Source of the DNA: Okapia johnstoni
Lineage: Eukaryota; Chordata; Mammalia; Artiodactyla; Giraffidae
Length of the DNA: 64,000 bases
Direction of reading: 5' to 3'
NCBI GenBank assembly: GCA_024291935.2
Contig: CM044310.1
Span: forward strand, 87,417,713 to 87,481,712
Of this stretch, positions 42,194 to 64,000 are shown one piece after another (position 1 is the stretch's first letter; each line of letters starts with the position of its first letter). A program made the translations under genes and the position numbers. The notes beneath the pieces are model-generated. The model saw only the letters and a list, made by a program, of their open reading frames with translations, had not been told where the DNA came from and ran no database searches.

Positions 42194-42220
<27 letters not shown>
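42194..42220 (-). repeat. (GU)13 tract in alpha-oA 3'UTR
   Basis: A pure (CA)n run on the + strand, so a (GU)n run in the GNAO1 exon 9 transcript, flanked by GC/GT-alternating bases. Uninterrupted dinucleotide runs of this length are usually length-polymorphic. Confidence 0.9.
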
Positions 42221-42979
42221 GGAGCATCCATCTGAGAGACGGAGAAGCGAAAATGTCAGCAGGAAAAACCACAACCCGGTTCCCAAAGACTACGAAAGCT
42301 GATCTGGTATGTAATACATAGTGCTCATCAGGACAAAAAGAAAACCAAAACCTAAAACAACTAAAAACAAAAAAAAAAATGATAAAGGGACTCTGTAGGA
42401 AGGGAATGAGGGGGGAACTGTTTTCTACTGGGCTCTATGTATATGTTCTGTATCCTTTGGGGGCAGCTACTGGCCAGTGAGAGCTGTGCTTTATCTATAC
42501 AAACCCGGAGCGAGCCTGTGGTCCGACTGGCTCGGGGCTGGGTGGGGGGAGGGCTGTGGGCGCCGAGGCTGTGCTAGGAAAGCGGGGCCTGAGCACACAC
42601 CCGGGAGTCAGTGCCCAGGGTGTGGACAGGTGGCACCTCTGCAGGTGGGGTGGGGTGGGCGAGGCTGCAGGTGTGTATGTTTATTTCACAAAGGGAAAAA
42701 AAAAAAGATGGATGAGATGGTGAGTTTTCCTTTATCCTCTTTTTTTTTTTAACGCTACAAAGCACATGAGAAATGTTCTTCCTTTCCTTTCAAATTCTAA
42801 ATGTAAAGACTCAACTAAAACCGGATTCTACAGCATTCTAGAGAAATACACAGCCGTCAGTCATTCTGGGTCGTAGGTTAGACAGGGGGCTTGATACAGA
42901 AAGGCTGTGTGTCTTACAAAGGCCAAAAGGTCATGCTACCAGGAGATCAACGTCAACAGCAAAGAGTCCATGAAGCAGT

Positions 42980-43936
42980 CTGTAGAGAGAGAGACAAGGG
43001 GTCCAGTCGGACCATTTTCCTTGGTTTAGAACACCAACCAACCAACCGACCGAAAAACCCTCCAGCGTGTTTAATGACGTGGGGGTGGGGGCAGGATGGG
43101 GCAGCATTGCAGGGGGATCCGGAACCCAAGGGAAGCCTTCCTGGGCCACCCTGGGAGGCCTCACCCCAGGGACCCTGCCCGGCCAGGTCTACAGACCAGC
43201 TCCCCCCTCGGCCACTCCTGCCCCTTCTCCACATCGTCTTTCCCCGGCCCTCTTGGAGGAGCCTGAGGAGCGGCTTCAGCTCTGCAGGTGACCCTGTGCT
43301 GTGACAGCCCCTCCCCTCAGCTGCAGGTGGGAAGCAGACCAAGTCTCCCTTTTCTCTGACTCTTGCCTTGTTAACCACGAATAAAGAAAACTCAGGAGAC
43401 AGTGGATTGATCGGAGCAATGATTCTTCTAAATTCTTGAAGTTAACAACCTCTGCCACCCAAAAGAGAAGCATCCTTAAGTTTTCTCTTGTTGGAAAGTA
43501 TGGGGCAGGGAGACATTTGAGGTCCTGGCCATTTTTTAAAAACCAGTTTTGGAATTCACACAAGTGCAGGACAGAACCGAGAGCACACAGCCTGAGCGGG
43601 TGGAAGCAGAGAAAAGGCTGGACTGAGGCCAGGGCTTTTCTTGCCCTCCCCCCTGCTCACAGAAATGGGTCTCAGAGTTGTGAAAGCACGTGGCTGTTCT
43701 TAAAAGGATGGACTCTCAAATCAGGACTTGTATCGCAGTGCGTGTGTGTGTGTATGTGTGTGTGTGTGTGTGTACGCGCATAAGTGCACGCTCAGGTGCT
43801 GTCCCAGGAAATTGAGCAATGGAATGGTGGTCAGTTCTGTCTGAGGCTCTTTCTAGTACAGACTAAAAAAACTTCTTTAATATATATTTGTCTATATATA
43901 TATAAGGTTTGTTATGCCTTTTTGGAGTTTGTTTAC
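42980..43936 (-). other. GNAO1: GNAO1 intron between exons 8A and 9
   Basis: 957 bases with donor gtaaac and acceptor ctctctctacag on the sense strand. It contains a dinucleotide repeat (separate entry) and no recognised mobile element. Confidence 0.75.
43739..43777 (+). repeat. (GT)n microsatellite in GNAO1 intron 8A-9
   Basis: An alternating GT run with one interruption (gtat) and a short acgcgc end, within the 957-base intron between exons 8A and 9. Confidence 0.85.
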
Positions 43937-43978
43937 CAACTTGCATTTTCTGTTGGAGTTGCTATACAGGACAAGAGG

Positions 43979-64000
<20,022 letters not shown>

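Larger units (their letters stand above)
41668..42979 (-). other. GNAO1: GNAO1 exon 9, non-coding 3'UTR exon of alpha-oA
   Basis: About 1.3 kb. The sense strand has a strong acceptor (ctctctctacag) before ACTGCTTCATGGACTC, which I recognise as alpha-oA 3'UTR sequence. The human gene is known to carry one non-coding 3' exon. The 957-base intron to exon 8A has donor gtaaac. The exon contains a (GU)13 tract, A-rich tracts and a terminal AATAAA. The 3' end is inferred from that signal. Confidence 0.8.

Overview
The window is nuclear DNA from a bovid (cattle-like ruminant). The evidence is split vertebrate genes with GT-AG introns plus retroposons restricted to or typical of ruminants: Bov-tA/Bov-A2 SINEs, a BovB (RTE) LINE, cattle-type L1 3' ends and CHR-type tRNA SINEs. 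The exact species cannot be fixed from the sequence. No prokaryotic, viral, organellar or CRISPR features were seen.
Two genes converge. AMFR (gp78, an ER-membrane RING E3 ubiquitin ligase) lies on the + strand. Exons 2-14 are all present (8127-37882) and encode 558 residues, corresponding to residues 86-643 of the 643-residue mammalian protein. Exon 1 and the promoter lie left of the window. The AMFR 3'UTR runs to about 39,370. After about 2.3 kb of intergenic sequence comes the 3' end of GNAO1 (G protein alpha-o) on the - strand. GNAO1 enters from the right with exon 5 (62516-62388) and exon 6 (60609-60480). It is followed by the two duplicated alternative cassettes: 7B and 8B (56713-56560; 54461-54274), which give alpha-oB with its own long 3'UTR ending near 50.1 kb, then 7A and 8A (47105-46952; about 44166-43937) plus a non-coding exon 9 (42979 to about 41,668) for alpha-oA. 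Exons 1-4 and the promoter of GNAO1 lie right of the window.
Layout: 1-8 kb is AMFR intron 1, AT-rich and full of SINE/LINE copies. 8-38 kb is AMFR exons 2-14 with repeat-rich introns up to about 33 kb and GC-rich, repeat-poor sequence after that. 38-39.4 kb is the AMFR 3'UTR, 39.4-41.7 kb is intergenic, and 41.7-64 kb is the 3' half of GNAO1, GC-rich and almost free of ruminant retroposons.
The most notable anomaly is in GNAO1 exon 8A. The last 36 codons and the stop are intact, but the 5' part (44090-44166) is scrambled: expected codon blocks are present in order, yet are separated by a 16-base A tract (sense strand), an apparent deletion, a short insertion and an in-frame TAA, with no acceptor AG at the expected place. 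As written, this sequence cannot encode alpha-oA. An assembly error is the simplest explanation, but it needs checking. Other points: a 56-bp direct repeat flanks a BovB fragment in AMFR intron 2; the alpha-oA stop codon lies only 42 nt before the last exon junction; and a (UG)13 tract sits in the alpha-oA 3'UTR.
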